A stretch of DNA of 64,000 bases from Plectrocnemia conspersa. Its lineage: Eukaryota; Arthropoda; Insecta; Trichoptera; Polycentropodidae. Positions 12,190 through 24,540 of the stretch are shown in pieces (within the stretch, counting starts at the first letter, position 1; each line of letters starts with the position of its first letter). A program made the translations under genes and the position numbers. The notes under the pieces are model-generated. The model searched no databases and was not told the origin of the DNA. It worked only from the letters and a program-made list of their open reading frames with translations. The stretch spans positions 186,001 through 250,000 of the forward strand of contig VTFK01000325.1 in assembly GCA_009617715.1 (NCBI GenBank), in the 5' to 3' direction.

Positions 12190-12560
12190 TTCCTAGGCCA
12201 AAACTCTACCGCCCTTCCGGTAACAAGCTTACGAAACTTTACCGCCGCCGGTTGAATCGATTACGAGAGTACCGCAAAACTTATGAAAAATGATGAAAAT
12301 CGAATTACGGAAACGAGCTTATGGAAAAGGGGCTTACAATTTGCCGGTCCAAGGCGCTGGCCAAACAAGAAGAGGCGCCAACTTATTTGCGGGAATAAAA
12401 AAAACGTCTGGTACTATTATAATCGAGTTAAGGTGTGCTCGCAGACCGGCAACTTTGTATGTAAATAAAAGAAGATTCTCTGGAATAAAATTGCAAGCGA
12501 ACCATAGCAAAGTGTCGGGTGAGAAATAGCTTCTTCCAAAGTAGGTTCAAATGGCGGAAA
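12190..12560. other. GC-moderate intronic block
   Basis: Balanced composition with three overlapping open frames, none resembling a known protein. No splice-site pair brackets it. I treat it as noncoding intron, possibly regulatory. Confidence 0.3.
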
Positions 12561-12620
12561 ATTAAATATACATGTTTTGGTTAACACTGGTAATAAACCT
12601 GGTCAAAAAGAAATTTATGT

Positions 12621-13470
12621 CTGCACTACACTCTCTGGAAGTTGGCCAAGGTTGGCCAAGGACGGAGAATATAGTGAGTTACTTCGGTCGAGTTCGGTTC
12701 TGTCCGCTCTAAAATCTCTCGGAAGTTCTCCGAGGTTACCGAGAACGGGAGGTAAAGCAGTGGTAATTCATTCGATTTAGCAAGCTTCGAGCGCTTCCGA
12801 ACATTGTCGGCAAAAGGACCGAAGTTGGAGCTGCTCTTTCGAGCGCAAGCAGTGAGATACTTCCTCTTTTGCTCTTTCGCGTGCTAAGTGACGAGAGTGA
12901 GAGAGATAATGATATGGTGTTTAGCAAACTGAGATTGAACGAGTAACTCGGTTCAAATTCAGTATGCGCGTAGGCGTCTTATGGTTAACACGCATGTCGA
13001 GCGCTGAATCGTGGTCACGTGGTCAGGTCTTAATACCACATGCTTATCGGGGACTTCAATAGACTCTTACTGACATCTTTGCATATTTTAGGGCACCAAA
13101 AGAGATTAATTATATTTTTGATAGTATATCGTTATTATATTTTTTTTCATATAAAATTAAATAATTAGTGGTACTTGATTTTGTTAAAAAAAATCTTTTC
13201 GAATATCCTTATGTATTTTCCTAGATCGGTTTATATAAATGTCACATCATAACGAATTCTCATGTAGAATCGATGGCGACAAATTCTAGGATAGTCACAG
13301 ATGTGGTGTTTGTATTCTGAAGTATAATTTTTATGCCTTATGGCATTTTGCAAAAGTAGACAAAGATTTTGCGTAATTTTGAATATTTATGACTGAAAAG
13401 TTTTCATTCATTTTGTATTGGTGAGTGCCCACACAAACTTTTATAATTATCAGTAGCGTAATTTTATTAA
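12621..13470. repeat. Unclassified ~850-bp interspersed repeat, copy 1
   Basis: Closely similar over its whole length to 52585-53440, in the same orientation, starting at CTGCACTACACTCTCTGGAA and ending near GCGTAATTTTATTA. The first ~330 bp are GC-moderate and the rest is AT-rich. It holds no transposase or RT frame. Relative to copy 2 it has an extra ~20 bp near 12736-12755 and lacks two short AT-rich insertions. It could be an LTR, a non-autonomous DNA element or part of a longer one; no terminal repeats or target duplications were found. Confidence 0.75.
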
Positions 13471-14820
13471 TATTTATGATAAATATTAATATAAAGTGTT
13501 AACCTAGAAAAATATTTGCCTATTACTCCATATCACACTGAGTCGTTAAATATAATAAAAATAAAATAAATCAATTTTATTTCAATACTAGCTAAAAACT
13601 ACAGCAGTAAAGTTTTTTTTTATTCTGATTTTGAGTGATACTACTTCAATTTAATTTTTTACTATTCGCATTGCACAAATATGAAAAGTTCAACATTTTT
13701 AATCAAATTTGCGTAGCAAAAAATTGACGTTATGTATTTTACTTTATCAATCATTTAAAAATATTTATTTTCTATAACTATAACGAATGACTCGTTTCTT
13801 TTGTATGAAAGTAATAAATTGGAAACATTTTCTGATTTTATAAAACGTAAAAACATCTATAAAACGAGGTCAGTAATGTAATATCGTTGGTTTTTGTCTT
13901 CAAAGTGGCGCGATGATATCAATCTCAACACTACGTATACGTTTATAGGTTTTGGGTCTAAATCCAATTTCCCGAAAGTTATAATGGAATATATTCACAT
14001 ATTTGCACAGTCTGCAACGTTACAAAAACCATAAAACGTTTTAAGGTCACTTGAAAAAAAAAAAAAATAGATTAATAATTTACAATTTGTATTTGAGATA
14101 AATTAATAATTTTAATATTTATCTTAAATTTAATAGTAATTTATGCATAAATTGCACTTATTATAAATTCAAAATTTATTTTATTTTCTTAATAATTATT
14201 TTTAATGGGTCAACTTCGATCTAAAATGATTAGAGTTTAGCCAGTTAAATTACAACTATCAAAGTAATATATAAAACTTAAAATACTAATAATTATATAC
14301 TTTATAATATTTTATATATTTATTTATTTAATTATACACCTATACTAAATATGAAAAAAAAATACTCTGTCGATTCACAGAAACAATGTTTTGTAAAATA
14401 CAATAATTTTATATTAATGTATATACAATAAATCAAGTATAATACATATGATCAGACTATTTAAGTCATACATTTTATATGTATGCAGATATATTGAAAC
14501 ACTCTCTGGTCTTGTTATATCTAATAATATATAATACCCAAAACGCACACAAACAATATTGAAAACGTTTCGATTCAATCGGATTTATTTCCGATACCAT
14601 GAAAACAAAATATTCAAAACCATATTATGTTCGAAAGGGGATTATTTCTGATTTTCTACGATGGTAGCAAACATACGCTTAGTACAATATAATATTGTAT
14701 ATAATGGATATGGTATTTCATATACTTGTACAGTATATTGTACTTTATATTCTATGCACGAAAATAAAACCATTAAATCTCTTGAAACTACCATATATAT
14801 CGCTACATAGTACAATACGG
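13471..14820. other. AT-rich intron, nothing recognised
   Basis: Mostly very AT-rich. A weak 11-bp inverted repeat, AGTACAATATA near 14681 and TATATTGTACT near 14733, may be chance in this composition. Confidence 0.45.
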
Positions 14821-14827
14821 GCAGCCG

Positions 14828-14915
14828 GTCAGAAGAGCGTGCGTCAAATGAGCGCCGTCATATAAGCGCTGCGTCATAAGAGCGCTTAAAAAAGAGAGCA
14901 CGTCATAAGAGCGCA
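14828..14915. repeat. Array of five GTCATAAGAGCGC-like motifs
   Basis: Five related ~13-nt motifs begin at about 14828, 14843, 14857, 14873 and 14902. Consensus is GTCATAAGAGCGC, spaced 14-16 nt with one double gap of 29. The last two are identical over 13 nt. They lie ~380 bp upstream of a hAT transposase relic, so they may be subterminal transposase-binding sites of a DNA transposon; that link is inference. Confidence 0.55.
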
Positions 14916-14921
14916 AAAACA

Positions 14922-14939
14922 ACTTGATATATATCAAGT
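14922..14939. repeat. 18-bp perfect palindrome
   Basis: ACTTGATATATATCAAGT is fully self-complementary and lies just after the motif array. It may be part of the same transposon end. Confidence 0.5.
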
Positions 14940-15191
14940 AATGAATATTTTAGGAATTATGTATACAAACTATAAGTAATTGTGAGAAGTTTACTAAGTA
15001 TTAAAATTCGTATTTTATGTGCCAGAGCGCAATGACGATTAAAATGATTAGACAATAAAAATATTATTATTTATTAATTTTTACGTACATACGAAAGTAT
15101 AGCTCCCCATCCCCATACATGCGATATATGCATATCAGTGTCGTGCGATAACTTTTAACAGGGCATGCGGTTAGGAGGGATAGGAACAAAA

Positions 15192-15300
15192 ACTATATTT
15201 TTAAATTTAATACAATTTAGGTGAAACTCGTAAAATAGGGGAAATGAGAATAAACACTATATTTTTAAATTTATTACAATTTAAGTGAAGCTCGTAAAAA
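15192..15300. repeat. Local 63-bp tandem duplication
   Basis: The segment beginning ACTATATTTTTAAATTT at 15192 recurs at 15255 with few changes and ends in CTCGTAAAA in both copies. It lies directly before the hAT coding relic. Confidence 0.6.
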
Positions 15301-15622
15301 GTACGAATGCTCTCAACTTCACATTTGCGCTACTATACAATTAAAAAAATTTAGTAAAGAAAATCGTATCGATGATTTCTTCAGTGCTCAATTTAAGGCA
15401 AATGTTAAATTAAATAATAAGAAAGTTACTGCAAACAGATATATTATTTCCAAATTAATTGACGTGATTTGCTTTTTATCTAAACAAGAACTTTCTTTTC
15501 GAGGACACTCTGAAAATAATAATACCGTAAATGAAGGCAACTATGTTGAATTATTGTATTTTCTAAGCGAATCAGACACATTATTAAAAAAAGTGAGAAT
15601 AGATTGTCAGCTCTTGCATTAA
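15299..15622 (+). pseudogene. hAT transposase (DUF4371-type) fragment
   Basis: A 107-codon open frame with no start codon that ends at TAA 15620-15622. It reads 'ISKLIDVICFLSKQELSFRG', then 'HSENNNTVNEGNYVELLYFL', then 'SESDTLL'. The pattern 'FL-KQ-L-FRGH-E----N-GN--ELL-FL' is the hallmark of the DUF4371/ZMYM-like part of hAT transposases. A complete transposase would be several hundred residues, with a BED or TTF finger upstream and a dimerisation domain downstream; neither is visible. It is an isolated internal fragment of a dead DNA transposon, on the host-gene strand. Confidence 0.7.
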
Positions 15623-16260
15623 TATCAATAAAAAAAAAAACTTAGACAAATTAAAGAAAGACAATATACTGATTATATAATGCGGTTATTGCTAACTTTT
15701 GTAAGAAGGAGGGTCGAATAAAATTAATTTTCAATAAAAATAAATACATAATATGTTTATAAAATAAAGAAAATAAATTTCAAAATATAGTTTTGTTTCG
15801 CCCCCCCCTAACCCCATATTATCAATATGTAATAAAAGTATATATATTTTCACTATTTTCAACGAAAGAACGTCATTTGAAAATGTCGTAAATTTGGCAC
15901 ATATAAATTAGATTTAAATAATATAAAACTTGAAATCATCGACATTATACTTTTAGAAGGTCAACAAGTCAACAACAAAGGTGACCTTCGTGTCACTCTC
16001 GCATTAAAATAAATCGAACGAGAGATACATATTTAAAAATAAACAAACAACTTGCATTAAAATAATTCGAATTAGAGATAAATATTTTAAAAATAGACAA
16101 AGAGGTGGATGACATTTGTTATTTTTAATAAAGCATAACCTTGAATTGTCTGGATGCATCTAGAAATATTTAAAAAAAATATCAGTAGTTATGAGACCAC
16201 GGTCGTAAACGGCCGAATAAATTCTTTTGTTACATTTTTCTTGAATAAGTGTTCTAGTTC
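15623..16260. other. AT-rich intron with small duplication
   Basis: AT-rich sequence. A C-run lies near 15801-15809. A ~53-bp tandem duplication begins GCATTAAAATAA at 16001 and GCATTAAAATAA at 16054. No gene is supported. Confidence 0.45.
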
Positions 16261-16423
16261 ATATTTTTTATAATAATATCCGTTTCGATTTTTTAATTAT
16301 AAAGTGATAGTGTAATTTAGTGTATGTGTTAGAATTAAGCAGTGTATAATTCAAATTAGTGTTACTATGCAAGGCACCGTTGCACCAGTGTTTTTCCATG
16401 GCGTGCAACCGCGCGATGCGACG

Positions 16424-16460
16424 CGTCCCTTCCCCCGCCAGTTTCGCGGGGGAAGGGACG
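16424..16460. repeat. Perfect 15-bp GC-rich hairpin
   Basis: CGTCCCTTCCCCCGC (16424-16438) is the exact reverse complement of GCGGGGGAAGGGACG (16446-16460), with a 7-nt loop. It is a striking GC-rich structure in an AT-rich region. It sits inside a 78-codon minus-strand open frame (16268-16504) that shows no domain. Confidence 0.7.
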
Positions 16461-16510
16461 CCGATTGACGCCAAAAGCACGATATTTACAATTCTAGGCA
16501 TCATGCGGTT

Positions 16511-17645
16511 GACAAGGTAATGTCTTTGGAATTTTCTGTGTCATATAGTTAACCCTTTGTGCTAGTAACTCAACATCGTATTCCAAGCGTTGCACTCAAA
16601 ACTTGCAATGCATATATTCGAGCTAATTTTGCCAATTTCAATTTATTAATGGTAAAAAAGCTTCTGGTAGACACAGTTAAGTAATATTAAATTCTAAACT
16701 TATGAAAATAAGTCAATAATCTTCAATTTACGAGTGTAAGTTAATTGTAAAGTTTTTCATCGGAATATGGCCGAATCGAGCTGTGTTAAGACCGCATAAC
16801 GCTTACTTAACAGTTTTAAGTTATTAATTATTTCTCTTAAACTGATTTTTTTCTTCAAAGGTATCTATATTTTTATGATATAAGATGAAACGGGATTATG
16901 TGCTCTAATTGTGCATAATTGTTACTAAATATTGTGTGTCTGTTATGAAATAAAAGAATTAGAAAAAAGCTATTTCGCTCGCACTATTAAAATAAGCGAT
17001 TGACAACTATCGATCTGGGTATCGACATTTTTAGCGGCAACTCAAATAATAATATTAGTCTTTTCGAGCTAGTAAATTACTAAGTCGCGTAAAACAGAAT
17101 TAATAATATTTAACACATGTTTTTTTATATAATACTGTGAATACAGACATTTTTTAATTTTACTATGATTACGTTTTGAATACAAAATAATTGTAAACTA
17201 CAATAATCTAGGAACGGATTTTTTTAATAAAATAAATTGAAAATTCATGTTTAATTTAAAAGAATAATATTGTACTCTATTTTTCTATTATCTTATATTA
17301 TTTTTTTCTAGCAGGATTAATCTCTTGTTTGTATAAAATTATCTTGGTACTTTTAACAACTGTTTAATAATGATAACTATCATATAAATAATATGGACTA
17401 TAATGACAATGAACATATGTATGTATAATACATAGCAGTCAGCAGAATTTGACTATGTATGCTATTTTAAATAATAAATTGGTGATGGATTTGATACCTG
17501 ATATTTTCTATTTTGGTATATGGGTTATTTCTGTATTTTTCATATATTTGTTTTTAATGCAATGTTAAAAGCAAATGCGATTTACCTATGTTTTAAAATA
17601 TTTTAAAACAAGCCTGTCTAACCGACTCTTTTATAAATAAAAAAC
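16511..17645. other. AT-rich intron, nothing recognised
   Basis: A+T-rich sequence without supported features. Confidence 0.5.
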
Positions 17646-18180
17646 GAGCTTTAAATAATAATAAAAATTATTAAAAAAAATGTTTACGCTGGTTTATGAT
17701 TCTAAATATCGCTCGTGCCGCTGGATCTACTGTGTGGCTCTTTCTTTGGCACAAACAGTTCTTATCGAATCCTGACAAATTCCGCTTTGGTATAATTTAG
17801 ATTTATTATTACATAAAGAGTTGTCTCATATATATTTGCGTTTGTGTAAACAATTTTGGCACAAGTCATAGTTGCAAAAAATGATCAAATTATAATATTT
17901 CATACGATCTCGCTGATGTAAAAGTTTTACTGTGTCGGAGTTAACCCAAGTTGGCTGGCTGCAATGTAAAGTTTATTTTAATTGCCGGATTCCTTCAGAC
18001 GGTTATCTGGAGCGAGATTTACATTTTAACACTGCTGAAACTTTGATAAGTTCCGCGAATGCATTGAAAATATTAATTTATAAACTAATTCTAGTCGGGC
18101 GGATCTGTTCGATGTATGTAATTATATTATAATACAATAATAGCAATGCACAAATATCTACATACAGATAATACAATACA
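17646..18180. other. Intron, nothing firm
   Basis: Slightly GC-richer at 17690-17770 and 17925-18060. The short open frame 17932-18132 resembles nothing I know and lacks splice context. Confidence 0.4.
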
Positions 18181-20450
18181 TACTCAGTTTTATATTATTT
18201 ATTTATTTAAAAATAGTCAATATAAACCCTACATTAGACCAAATTAATAATATATATCCATTAACTGCTTATTGTATTTTTTATTCTATGTAATATTATC
18301 ATTTGTGAGATTTCTTATTAAAATAAAAATAAAATAAAAAATCACTTTTCAGTGATTATTTATATTTAAAGAACCTTTTTCTAACTCTAAAATGTTAAAC
18401 GCTTCAGTGCAAAATATTTTTCTTTTTATTTAATAAAAACATTTTGATTTTTTTTATCAAGGATCTGAAAAATGTGGTGGTTAAAAAAATTTTTTTTAGT
18501 CAAGCTCTTTGATGTTATTTAAATTTAATTTAGCGCATTGTCATGTTGTTAAACTATTCGATTTCTACTGATAAGTACAGGCCTTTTTACTTCCTCGTAC
18601 ACAACGATCTAGCTGATCACAAAAGAAGCTTACTGTTATTCTTTTGCCAGATTTAAAAGTTTAGTTATGCATATACTTGCAATCCCACCATTCACACAAA
18701 ATAACTATTTTTACAGTGAGTCTGGTCTTCGAGGTAGGTTTTGCTACTCGATCCTTAAATAATCACTGTATTTACTAAGATTGTTGTCATACGATATCTA
18801 TTTCTCATGTTTTAAGAAATTCCTTATAAATTGTTCACTTGGTAAAAATTTGCATTTTTTATTTACACATCAGTTCAGATGTGCATCAACATGACTATAA
18901 CAACATACATACGCAGATATCAACATCTAAAACAAGACTGAGCAATAAAACGACAATAATTTTAGATTCCTAGTAACTTACAAATTAATAATTACAATTT
19001 TTGATTACCTAGTACCCACAGACTAATAAGTATTTGACTATAAAAATGTCGATTGCTTCCTTAAATAAGTTACATTTTTTAGCTTGACATCTATATATTA
19101 AAATTAAATGCATATAATTTAACTTTAAAATAAAAAGTTTATTATTAACGCTTTGTATAAAATGTTTTATTTACAACAATGTAACTTTAATTAATATGAT
19201 TCATTATCTTTGGTCGATTGAAATATAAAATCTTTGCTGCCAAATAAATATTTATTTTACACTGTTATGTATTGAATGAAATACTTTATTATTACTTCTA
19301 AGAAATAATTTATTGTTTTAAACTAAACCCATTTAATTAAATATCCACTTATAAAATTTCAAAGAACGCCTATCGTATAATTAATTTTCAATTCTTCTAA
19401 AAGTATTTTAACAAATATAATAAGGTAAAAAATAGATTTAATTAAATGTTTTTATATTTACAGTATAAATATATGCTCTTATATTACGCAACACGGCGAA
19501 TCGTGTTTTATTAAAATACTTTGAGTCGCATTACCAAAGACACAAAGGAATACTAACAAGATGAGTTCTTATTCTTGTTTGTATATACATATGTATATAT
19601 GTATGTATATATCATGATATATATTCGCTATTGTCAATTCCATTTTAATGAGTTTTAAAAGTAAGGGAAAAGTAGAATTTAATTAAGTTAATTCGAAGAG
19701 CTTTGATAGTACTCCATAAGTTATTTTAATTAGCATCAAACAGCAATTAGAATTAAAATGTTATAAGCTTGTGATATTGCCTCTTTTATTAGACAAATAA
19801 AAATCTAAATTTCATTATGAACATTTAAGGTATATTGTAATAAATTTTAGTCCAACCAAATATTGTATACGTAATGTAAAATAAATAAAGAAATAATTAT
19901 AAAATAAAATACGCTGTACAGCAAAATATAAAACTGATGCGGAATGGATTTTTACAAAAGCTTCAACCATCTGAATAATACATGAGCATCGTTTATTTTG
20001 TTTGTGGCTCCTAGGCAATTTTAAAATTGAAAATATATTGAACGTATCAAACACGTTTTGGTACGATTTTAAAATGTTCTCAAACGTCGTGTAGGTATTC
20101 TAAAATGTGCAATTTTCAATTTCCGTCGACGACGTCGAGTCCCATATGCTGTGAGAAAAGTTTTTACTATCCTTTATTTTGCAACTGTCAAACATATGTT
20201 ACGCTGATGGTATATGCATAAATTTGTATCTACCGCAATTTATAATATATTCCTGAAAAAATGCGATTGTGGTTTATTATTATATATACTTAATAATCTG
20301 CAGTTGTGAAATATATATTTCAATGCATTAAAAAATTACAATAATATCAACAATGATAATTATTGACTATTAAATTTTGATTATGTAAATAAGGTTACAA
20401 CTTCTTGCTTAAAATCGTAGCTTCGTATACATATTATAGAAGGTGAACAA
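18181..20450. other. AT-rich intron, nothing recognised
   Basis: Over 2 kb of A+T-rich sequence with scattered TATGTATATAT tracts (19580-19625). No coding, RNA or element signal found. Confidence 0.5.
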
Positions 20451-21125
20451 CTTATTGTAGTAATCCGAAGCGAACAAAGTTTAAACAACTCAATTTGTCG
20501 AGCGAGCGCCTCCACTTTGTCTGGAAACTTTTTTTTGTTATCACTAAGCACCCAGATAAAGATTTGGGCTATTGACGAACATTTTTCTCTTACTCGAGAA
20601 ACGCTTTTAATGGCAGTTGTAGAGTCGCAAACTCGAAAGAAGCAATTTGTAAATCCAATTTTTATTTTTTTGGTAAATAAATAAAAAAATACTTCATATT
20701 TTAAATGGCGTTTATATTTTATATCTCTGGTATATTTATGTATACATATATATTAATATATATATATATATATCTAAATGTAAGGGCTAATCATTTTGAA
20801 GTTAGCCAGACATCTATCTTGCGTAAATGAATGTTACAAAGCCCGAGGGTAAAAAGTGCTTGGATAGACCGAAATTGTGTTAGTTGGACACAATATAAGT
20901 AGACCTTTGAATGCTGGGTATTTTAAACTGATGCTACGTGAAAATGGAGTGAGATAAAGGATAGTTTTGAAAGAGGCAAAATTAATGATAATGCTATCTT
21001 AACTATGCATTATTTGCTATTAATATTATATAATATGATTATTACTCTATGTTTCGATTGGCTTTAAGAACAATAGCGCTCAATTAACAAAAAGTTTTTT
21101 TCAGTCGTTACAACGTTATTATTAA
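20451..21125. repeat. Intron with TA microsatellite
   Basis: A GC-moderate patch lies at 20455-20645. A (TA)n run lies at about 20748-20774. The rest is AT-rich without features. Confidence 0.5.
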
Positions 21126-21560
21126 AGCTTTAGTTAGACGCGCCAAACGACATAAAGTTTTCGAGTCTTCTCTTGAATTTTTAAAATAAAAGTACAAAGG
21201 GTGCAGCAAAAATGGCGCATCAAATCTGAGCGCATTAAAAATGTGCAAGGGCCGCGTTCTAGTTTTTGTCCCCTCGCTTGTGGTAGTGGTATTAGTGGTG
21301 GTCGTGTTCTTCTTAGTCCTGTTCTCACCGCTTTTCGCGAGTTTTCGTCGTGCCGTTTTCGCAAGATCGGCGCGAACAAAAGCTCCAAGAAAAAACTTGT
21401 CCCCTCGAAAGCTCGAGTTTTCGCCGCGAAGCACCGTCCGTTTTCACTCTATTTTTCCGATCGTTTTCACAATGGCTCGACGGGGTGCACTCGACTCAAC
21501 TTTTCAACATTAAAACTTGCCCATATTAATTTTTTGCACGACAAAATAAAGTATGCCATC
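21126..21560. other. GC-rich island with open frames on both strands
   Basis: About 430 bp of high G+C with open frames in two plus and two minus frames, which suggests low stop-codon density from composition rather than a gene. One plus frame (21241-21513) would begin with a Val-rich hydrophobic segment like a signal anchor. However, a GTGGTGGT-type simple sequence encodes that segment, and no splice donor supports an exon. It could be a regulatory or CpG-like island. Confidence 0.35.
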
Positions 21561-22191
21561 ACGGAGCCAGTTAAAAAATCAACGCCAGTCAAATAAATCA
21601 ATGAATAGAACTTTGTATTAGTATACCTCAATGAACATATTTTTAGGTAGACGCTATTTATTATTACTTTAAGAATATATATTATAAGAACTATATTGGA
21701 GACTGTGAAAAGTCGATAATTTTAGATTCGAAAAAATTTTGGAAATTCGTTTACTCAAAACGCGATGGCCAATCTTTACTGTCGTCGATGAGTTAAAACA
21801 ACATCAATTTTGAAGGTTCTGAAGAGATTGCAGATGGATTTGCTAGGTATTTTCAAACCGTATACCATAATGATGGGTCACATTTAGATTTTAGTTCTAA
21901 TTACGATGAGACTCATCGTTCATGGTCATCTTTGTTATCAATCAAAACCTTTGGTTTGGTTAATATAAAATATGGATTTAGCAGACTAAAGTCCATTTTT
22001 ACCTCGGTACCAGATTTTATTCCAGACTACATTCTAAAAGGATGCAAGTCTGGTATTTTACAGCCTCTAAAATTTATATTTAATTTAATTTTGAGATCCT
22101 CTTGTTTTCCAGAATTGTGGAAATGTTCAAAAGTCACTCCGATTCATAAAAGGGTCCCAAATCTCAGATTGACAATTACAGGCCAATAGCT

Positions 22192-23493
22192 TTGATCTCA
22201 TCACCTGCAAAATTATTTGAAATTGTTTTGCATAAATACATTTTTAATCATTGCAGGTGTATGCTTCTCGACCAACAACATGGTTTCCGTAAATCTCGAT
22301 CCACTGTCACTAATCTAATGGTTTTGTCTAACTATGTTTCAAAATCATTGGACTCTGGTGTACAAGTGGACGTCGTATACACAGATTTTGAAAAAGCATT
22401 TGATAAAGCTAACCATGCTTTACTTGTAAAAAAGTTATCTAATTTCGGGTTTTCTGAAGATGTCATAAATATATTCTCAAATTACTTGACCAATAGATAT
22501 CAATTCGTCAAGTATAATAACTCCTTTTCAGAACGATATAAGACCCCTACTAGAGTACCTCAAGGATCAAATTTGGGTCCATTGTTGTTTTTATTGTTCA
22601 TTAATGACATAGAAACAGCAATAGAGCATTCAGATTTTTTATTATATGCAGATGACTTGAAAATTTACAAGAAAATGCATTCGATTTCAAATTCCCTCGG
22701 CCTACAGGAGGATCTCAACTCTATATGGAAATGGGCTTGCTATAACCAATTGCCTTTCAGTGTAAAGAAATGTCACACAATTTAATTTTCAAGGTCATTA
22801 ACGCCGGCAAAATATTCATACCATCTAGGCGGATATTTTCTGGAAAGGTTTTCTTCAACTAAGGATTTAAGAGTGACTTTCGAAGAACGTTGGAAATTTA
22901 GCCAGTACATTGCAGAGACTCATAGCAAATCCTTAAAAATGCTCGGTTTTATCTTGAGAAATGCGCGCTACTTCAGAAATACTTTAGTATTGCGCACTCT
23001 TTATGATACTCTAGTCCGCAGCATACTAGAAACTAGCTCCATCATTTGGATCCCAGGCGTAATGAATCAATGTAATGAATTGAAGCTGGAAAAAGTACAA
23101 CGTAAATTTCTTCGATATTTATACTTGAAGGAATACGGGTATTATCCGTTCTTGTTTCCCAGTGCTTTTATTTTGGTAGCCCTGGGATACGTTTCTTTGT
23201 CGACTCGCAGAAGTGTTTATGTAATTAAACACTTCTGGAAATTGCTCAAGGGCATCGTAGACAATCCTTCAGTGCTCGAGCAGCTTCAAATGTGGGCTCC
23301 TGAAGGTGGTTATAGTTCTCGGTCGCGTCCACTATTCTTGCCTGTTAAGTCTAGAGCTGGAGCACTTGCCAACTCTTCTCTGGCCAATGCTATTTATCTG
23401 CTCAATTCTGTCCATAGTAATATTGACATTTTCTCTTGCACATATGGAGTTTTGGTTCATTTCGTATGGGACAATGCACACCTGTTGAGGTGA
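22192..23493 (+). pseudogene. Reverse transcriptase of CR1/Kiri-like element, one internal stop
   Basis: This frame follows the frameshift; its true reading enters upstream at 'NYRPIALISSPAKLFEIVLH' (from 22174). Catalytic boxes are intact: 'VVYTDFEKAFDKANHALLVK', 'RVPQGSNLGPLLFLLFINDI' and 'FLLYADDLKIYKK'. A single TAA at 22783-22785 replaces a Ser codon that is kept in the relic at 3345. Past it the thumb and C-terminal region continues in the same frame to 23491. The product would copy the element RNA at its target; with the stop and the upstream frameshift it cannot be made whole. Confidence 0.85.
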
Positions 23494-23554
23494 TTTGTGT
23501 CTGTTGTTTTGTCTTGTTTATATTTGTATGTATTATGATGTATTAGTACTTTTG

Positions 23555-23596
23555 ACTATCGTGACGCATTGGGTTTGTCTGTCAGGTCACGATGGT
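23555..23596 (+). repeat. 3'-terminal stem-loop of the retrotransposon
   Basis: ACTATCGTGAC (23555-23565) pairs with GTCACGATGGT (23586-23596): eleven pairs including one G-U, with a 20-nt loop starting GCATTGGG. The (ATAA)n tail follows within about 25 nt. Confidence 0.8.
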
Positions 23597-23696
23597 TATA
23601 ATTTTATTAAATAAATAAATAAATATACAGTTTTTACCTATATGTATAATTGCTTATTTTACACTTTATTTATTACATGCATTGTTTCTATTTTAG

Positions 23697-23848
23697 GCGA
23701 GGTCGAGAGACTCCTGCGAGAATTCCGGCAGAACCAAGAGCTGGTGCGCAACATCGGGGCACACTATTACCAGATAATATACCCCGTACAGTTGCGCCAT
23801 CACGAGAAGATGGGAATATCCACAAGAGAAGTGGGGGCAACGCAAAAA
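23697..23848 (+). CDS. Host exon: ADAM-family metalloprotease propeptide (mind-meld-like)
   Basis: A 152-bp exon after a clear polypyrimidine-AG acceptor (TTCTATTTTAG) and before the strong donor GTAAGT. It enters needing one base from the previous exon, then reads 50 complete codons and leaves in phase 0. The peptide begins 'EVERLLREFRQNQELVRN' and continues 'HYYQIIYPVQLRHHEKMG' and 'ISTREVGATQK'. The 'Y-I-YPVQLR----' pattern is typical of the start of the reprolysin (M12B) propeptide, and I associate the wording most with insect mind-meld-type ADAMs; that assignment is from memory, not a search. The first part may form a short amphipathic helix. The signal-peptide exon was not found upstream. 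Confidence 0.65.
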
Positions 23849-24244
23849 GTAAGTACATCGTTTCTTTATCGATAATGATCGTGAATTAGTTGCTCAGACC
23901 AATATAGATTTTCGCGCTCGAGACCTTTTTTTAAGGAAGAAAATTAATTATTTTTAGAATAAATTCAAGACATAATTTATAAATTAAAACAGAAAACAGT
24001 ACTAATGAAATAAATTGCATTATTCAGTAAATAAGTGATTGGTCGTTGGCCAAGGATAGGAAAAAATCATTGGAGCAGTTTTCTTACATTTCAAAAAAAC
24101 TTTCGAATCAATACGGAAGTTTATTTTAAAAAAAGTTAAAGAATATATCTATAAGTAAAATAGTTTTAAGATGGTTTGATAAAAACTTAAAAAAGGGAGA
24201 GCAAAAAGATTACTTGAAGGTTTCTTTGGAGGTTTTTTGACGCT
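23849..24244 (+). other. Start of the 15-kb host intron
   Basis: Intron begins with GTAAGTACATCG. The following ~400 bp are AT-rich with no recognised feature. Confidence 0.5.
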
Positions 24245-24540
24245 TTCATGATAAGTGGCGATCACAGCTGTATCGTCCGCAATTCCGCTATTGATACTGA
24301 ACCTGTCCTTGGGAGATCAGCTGTACAAATTATGGAGTACCGGTCTCAATACACTTCCCTGTGGAACTCTGGATTTAATTTCTTTCAGCTCCTTGTACTC
24401 GCGCTGACTTTCACGCAAATATCTCTATCTCTTATGTAGGATTCTAATATTTCAATAATTTTGTTAGGCAAGTGTACTCTTGTCTTATAGAGCAGTCTAT
24501 CGTGCCAGACTTTGTCAAAAGCCTGACTGATATCTTTAAA
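24245..24540 (-). pseudogene. Jockey-type RT fragment of a second family
   Basis: On the minus strand the frames read 'DISQAFDKVWHDRLLYKT', then 'LPNKIIEILESYIRDR', then 'YSIICTADLPRTGS'. The last resembles the 'LYTADLP' segment seen after the GVPQGS box in a Jockey lineage different from the copies at 8111 and 47316. The catalytic YADD box is lost or unrecognisable. It is an isolated decayed fragment. Confidence 0.6.

Larger units (their letters stand above)
21690..23625 (+). mobile_element. Best-preserved CR1/Kiri-like non-LTR retrotransposon (5'-truncated)
   Basis: This copy runs from the linker between endonuclease and RT, through the whole RT, to the 3' UTR hairpin (23555-23596) and an (ATAA)n tail ending near 23625. 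The endonuclease and ORF1 are missing. The coding part has one nonsense codon near 21813, one frameshift near 22165 and one nonsense codon at 22783-22785, so it is relatively young. It is the reference for the decayed copies at 2855, 11215, 45385 and 52078. Its 3' end lies only about 70 bp upstream of the host exon at 23697. No target-site duplication was identified. Confidence 0.85.

Noticed and set aside
21241..21513. Open frame starting with a Val-rich hydrophobic stretch, like a signal peptide exon
   Set aside because: Open frames exist on both strands of this GC island, the hydrophobic run comes from GTGGTGGT-type sequence, and no donor site fits the phase needed for the exon at 23697.
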